A DNA stretch of 64,000 bases. Origin: Kitagawia praeruptora (Eukaryota; Streptophyta; Magnoliopsida; Apiales; Apiaceae). Made by a program: the position numbers and the translations under genes. This document shows, piece by piece, positions 59,970 through 64,000 of this stretch (its first letter is position 1; each line of letters starts with the position of its first letter). The notes beneath the pieces are model-generated. The model saw only the letters and a list, made by a program, of their open reading frames with translations, did no database searches and was not told where the DNA came from. The stretch lies in contig CM075344.1 in NCBI GenBank assembly GCA_037693485.1, positions 95,515,001 to 95,579,000 of the forward strand. Direction: 5' to 3'.

Positions 59970-62900
59970 ATCTTCCCCCCTAAATAGGATTCTGTCCTCA
60001 GAATCAAGACAAACAATTAAGTGGGGAGACTCCTTCAACATCACACTATCAATCTACCAAAACTCTCCCATCCTAGGACTTGGTCACAAAGCTCTTACTG
60101 TCAACGCAACACTGACTTACTCCTCACATTCTACCTCTGAATTTACCAGTTATATTCTCTGTCACAATAAAATCAAAACGATAACTCGTAAGCATCAATA
60201 CAAGAAACACGATGTGCTGCATATGAGGCGTAAAGCTAACTCATAGGCAACCCTCCCGACTCTCTTCGACATCTCAAAAGATCTAATGAATTTTGAACTC
60301 ACTTTTCTCAATTACCATATCTCACTAATGTTTTCTACGAGGATAGTCTCAGCAAAACCTTGGTTCTTCCTCTTCACAATGTACATCTCGCTTGGCAAGT
60401 TAGCGTCTTTCTTCTGTCAACCTCGAGTTATCATCAACCCTTCTAACAAGTTCGATTACTTCCTTCGTCTATGGCACAAGCTCTGGTCCTAACACTTTCC
60501 GTTCATCAACTTTACCAACATACCGGAGATCGACACTCTCGTCCGTATAGGGCTTTGTAAAGCGACAATCCAACATTAGTATGAAAACTATCGTTATATG
60601 AAAATTCCATCAGTGACAATAATCGTCTCAATTGCCTTCGAATTCAAGTGTATATACTCTAAACATATATTCGCTGGTTTGAATCGTTCCTTCGCTTTGG
60701 CCATTTGTCTGAGAATGACAAGGCATACTTACTTCTAATTTAGTGTCTAAACCTTTCTTGAAAACTTTTCTGAAATCTCGAGTTGAACCTCGTGTCTCAC
60801 ATGAGCAACAATACTCCATTAAAAACTTGAATCTTTTGTTAACAAATTCTGTGTATTCGAAACATTTATTATTCGTAGAGGAATACCTGATCTACCGAAA
60901 ATTGGGCATGACCTTTTCGTATAACGGACTATACCCTGTATAACAACTTCAAATGCCAACCCAATCATTTATAACAACTCATTTCTGTACTCCAATCATT
61001 TCACAATCTCAATTTTATCATACACAATAGTAATACGAAAGCTGCCTTGACTTGCAGTAAACATGTAAATAAATAAATCTGCCTCGACTTGCAGTAAATA
61101 GTTAAAAAAATCCATAATACCTTGATTCCAATCTATCAACCAAACCTCCTATCATTTATTCTCGGTCGCGTCCTTGAAATCGAATACTACAATCAAACAT
61201 ATATGTCATTAGATACACGTCAAACACGATTCAAGTAACAACTCAATTCTCGTATGTCACAAATAATTCGGTTTGCTAAAATGTTCGAAATATCACCTAA
61301 AATGTTTTATTGGTTTAAAACAAATCAAAAATCATTTTTATCCACTGAAAATCTTTTTGAAAATACTTTTAAATCCATTTAACAATATTTAGAATAATAA
61401 AATTTAAATAATAAAAAATTTAGAACCAAATACCTCCGAAAACAATTTTATCCTCCATATTTACGGTTTTGAAAACTAATAAACTTCGTAACCTTGACTT
61501 TGACATAACTCACTACAAGAACAAAATTTGAAATAACTGGTTTATAATATCAACTCTCCCGGGGTCATAACCCCACTCAATACCAATCACAAAACAATTT
61601 TTCAATTCAACACTTCCCCACAGACTCTAACTTTTATAACATGAAATTCGACTTAAGATACGTTAAGTCAATCGTATGTCTTTAACAGATAGCTCACGAT
61701 CCTCGAAACCATCTAAACTCCACTATACCGCGTCCTCTAAAATCAACTGCTGAATCATAGCTCTGCATACTCAACAAGGTCTCAAATTTGACTCTGCGCT
61801 CTATAAATTCAACATTTAACACTACTCAAATTAACCACAGAAATCACGACATCCATTCGTCACTTGCATTTTGACTATTCCGAAACAATTACATGTTCAC
61901 TACTTGCTTTCAACTCATTCACAATCTGGTTCGTCACCTCATCATGGTACCTCTTAATTTTCGGATAACTCACGTTGAAGTATCACAATATGAATCACCC
62001 TTGTTGTAGACTAGGCGTTCAAACTTCCACATCTGACTTCTCAACTCTTAGGCTAAAACCATCACGGTCAATTCCAACTCATATGTCAATACTTCTGCTT
62101 ATGGACCAACACAGTACTTCACTACGTCTCTTTCCTCATCTGGCTTCACCATTCCTGGAGCAGTTATTAACCCTCCTCAGCCCTTTGAAACTCTCTACAC
62201 ACTTTTTTTTGTCCATTCAAACCTTTTTGTTCTCTGTGGTAAAATTGATTACTACTTGCAACCATCTGGGTAACAGTCATCAATAATCCTTGGTTAACTT
62301 CACAAAATTTACTGCTTTATCTTCACAACTTTCACTTTGATTCTTTTTATTTCTAACCACATATCTTGAAATTAGGTTCCTTCTCATCCCATAATTCATA
62401 TTAAATTTCTTGTGCAAAATCTTCTTCCTTTTCTTGAAATTTCTTATAGTGATTCTCGATTGATCTGCATATGCTTCACAAGTCTTCAAACATCTTGATA
62501 TGTCATCTATGAACATACTTAAATTCTTCGTCCAAATACTACTTGAAATCTTATTCATTGTACCTATAAAGCGGTAATTGCTCTCGTTTAATCAAATACC
62601 ATCACCAACAATTTATTGTGTCCTCATCAAGTAAAAATGTTGTTTTTTAAAAAAATATCTTAGGTTTTCTATCTTCAAATGGTCTTAGTCCATTCATAAA
62701 TCAACTTTAGGCAAAATATACACCTGTCAACTTGGTCAAACAACTCATCCAACCTTGACAAAAACAAAGTTCCTCCTGCTTACTGGTCCACTTATTCCAT
62801 TTTAAAGGTCAATGTATAACTTCAAACTGCTTTTCTTTCTTCTCACGAACTGTATTGGTGCATCTTTCTGATATACCCTTAGTGTTACTACTATTCTTGC

Positions 62901-63700
62901 GAAAATTCTTTAATTAAATTGCTTACTCCAAGATTTCCATTGATGTAATTCAATATTGAACTCCTTGAAACTGATTTTATATTTTTAGAAATTGAATAAC
63001 AACTCCTCATCCTTACCTGGTGACAATCTACAATCTGGGTAATCCATCAGAGTATACTTTCGAAATTTTCAACCACTGAAATTTGCTTCGTCTCATCTGT
63101 TTCCTTTCCGATATCTCCCTCTGTGCAAAACAATTTAAGAATCTTAGTATGATCATTTCCTGGTCTGCTTGATCATTAAGACTTCTATGTCTGCTTCCGG
63201 CCTCAAAACACAACTTTTACATCTCTTGAAAATCAAAGTCTCACTTTCTTATCCTCACAATTTGCTCGTACTTCATTGTTAGGAAATCAATCCAATCCTG
63301 AATCACACTTAACTCATTTTACTGTCAGCACAATCAACTTCTTGTTAACTTCATTCATAATCATGTTGAATTTTTAGCTTCCTAATAATTACAGAAAACA
63401 ATCTTATTACTCTCATCATAGGTACCACTGAGACTGATGTGATAAAATCTCTGGCAAAAAGTCCTATCTTTCCAAGCTCATGGCACATAACTTTAACTTC
63501 TAACTCTGTCACTTCTCATCCTGTAGGCCACTACTGTGCCCTCACTCTTCCAACTCTAAATCCTCGGAATTCCATATTCTTCCCTTAACTGAATTACATG
63601 TCTTCCGTTAAAATACTTCTAAAACTTTCCTAGTTCTCTGTCTTACTTTCTTATTCAAATTTAATTTCCTTCTGAATGTTCTCACAAACACATCTATCCT
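59970..63700 (-). pseudogene. Decayed pol interior of the third chromovirus
   Basis: The minus strand starts from a TTTAGGGGGGAAGAT polypurine tract at 59970. Integrase text HSQTNGQSEGTIQT (about 60680-60730) matches the HPQTDGQSERTIQT motif of Tekay-type integrases. RT text QFVRRKKSSLKLYID (about 62810-62860) matches the FVKKKDGSMRLCIDY motif. All have stops or frameshifts. No gag or primer site is seen before the LTR resumes at 63701. Confidence 0.75.
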
Positions 63701-64000
63701 GCTTTAGTTTTAACAGACAATCACTGTAATGAACGAAAGAGTGATTCAAAATTTTCAAAAACAACTATAACTCGTTCTATAGCAAATCACTGTCATTTAG
63801 TGCAAATATATACTCAAATCAACTGTAAATAACATGTAGAAGCTATAGGAAACTTTTGTTTTCACAGAAAATCCACAGACCAAAAATAGCCAAATTCAAC
63901 TCTTATGAACCCTAAAATTCGAATAATCATAATAAAAATTATAAAAATTCAAGATGATAACCTGGGTATGATTTGATGGCAGATCATGATAGTAAATATT
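63701..64000 (-). repeat. Partial second LTR of the third chromovirus
   Basis: Matches 58813-59112 with few differences, starting mid-LTR at gctttagttttaacag. It runs off the window. The switch from interior to mid-LTR marks a deletion of the gag/primer-site end plus about 2.4 kb of LTR. Confidence 0.88.

Overview
The window is plant nuclear DNA, most likely from a eudicot with a large, repeat-rich genome. It is almost entirely transposable elements nested inside one another. The evidence is LTR retrotransposons with TG...CA ends, 5-bp target duplications (TSDs), tRNA primer sites and polypurine tracts, plus CACTA, hAT, Mutator-like and Stowaway-like DNA elements. I found no intact host gene, tRNA, rRNA or CRISPR array. 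Species cannot be fixed from the sequence. Five of the six LTR elements lie on the minus strand.

Layout. (1) 1-2270: 3' end of a plus-strand Ty1/copia-type (Sirevirus-like) element, with a decayed post-pol reading frame, polypurine tract and 3' LTR. (2) 2271-5305: AT-rich spacer with a CACTA end, a tandem duplication and a Stowaway-like MITE. (3) 5311-32714: one minus-strand Ty3/gypsy element of the Tat type, with 494-bp LTRs at both ends and TSD gtatg. It carries gag, protease, RT, two RNase H domains and integrase. Between pol and its 3' LTR it also carries a spliced gene on the opposite (plus) strand, with its own TATA box, and several tandem-repeat blocks. (4) 10069-26815: a second gypsy element (chromovirus, Tekay/Del type, LTRs of about 4.8 kb) inserted into the Tat integrase, TSD attag. 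It now reads LTR-internal-LTR-partial internal-LTR remnant, and its polymorphisms record an unequal crossover followed by a deletion. (5) 32720-36540: spacer with a non-autonomous hAT element and two Stowaway-like MITEs. (6) From about 36540 to beyond the window: a minus-strand Ty1/copia element whose pol is split by a Mutator-like MITE (37813-38155), by a probable solo LTR (38576-56065, TSD atcag) and by a third chromovirus (56380 to past 64000). Inside the solo LTR sits another chromovirus-family remnant (41313-52321). Inside that is a truncated CACTA element (46328 to about 49713) carrying fragments of host genes: an ARF small GTPase, a probable TGA-type bZIP factor and a probable Sec14-like protein.

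The host coding frames close exactly when three of the insertions and one TSD copy of each are removed: the Tat integrase, the copia RT at the solo LTR, and the copia RT at the MITE. This confirms the boundaries independently. None of the elements looks autonomous now. Tat has four gag frameshifts and two pol stops, the chromoviruses are heavily decayed, and the copia element is broken in at least three places. Relative age order can still be read from the nesting: Tat before the chromovirus inside it; copia before the solo LTR, before 41313-52321, before the CACTA, before its two Stowaway MITEs.
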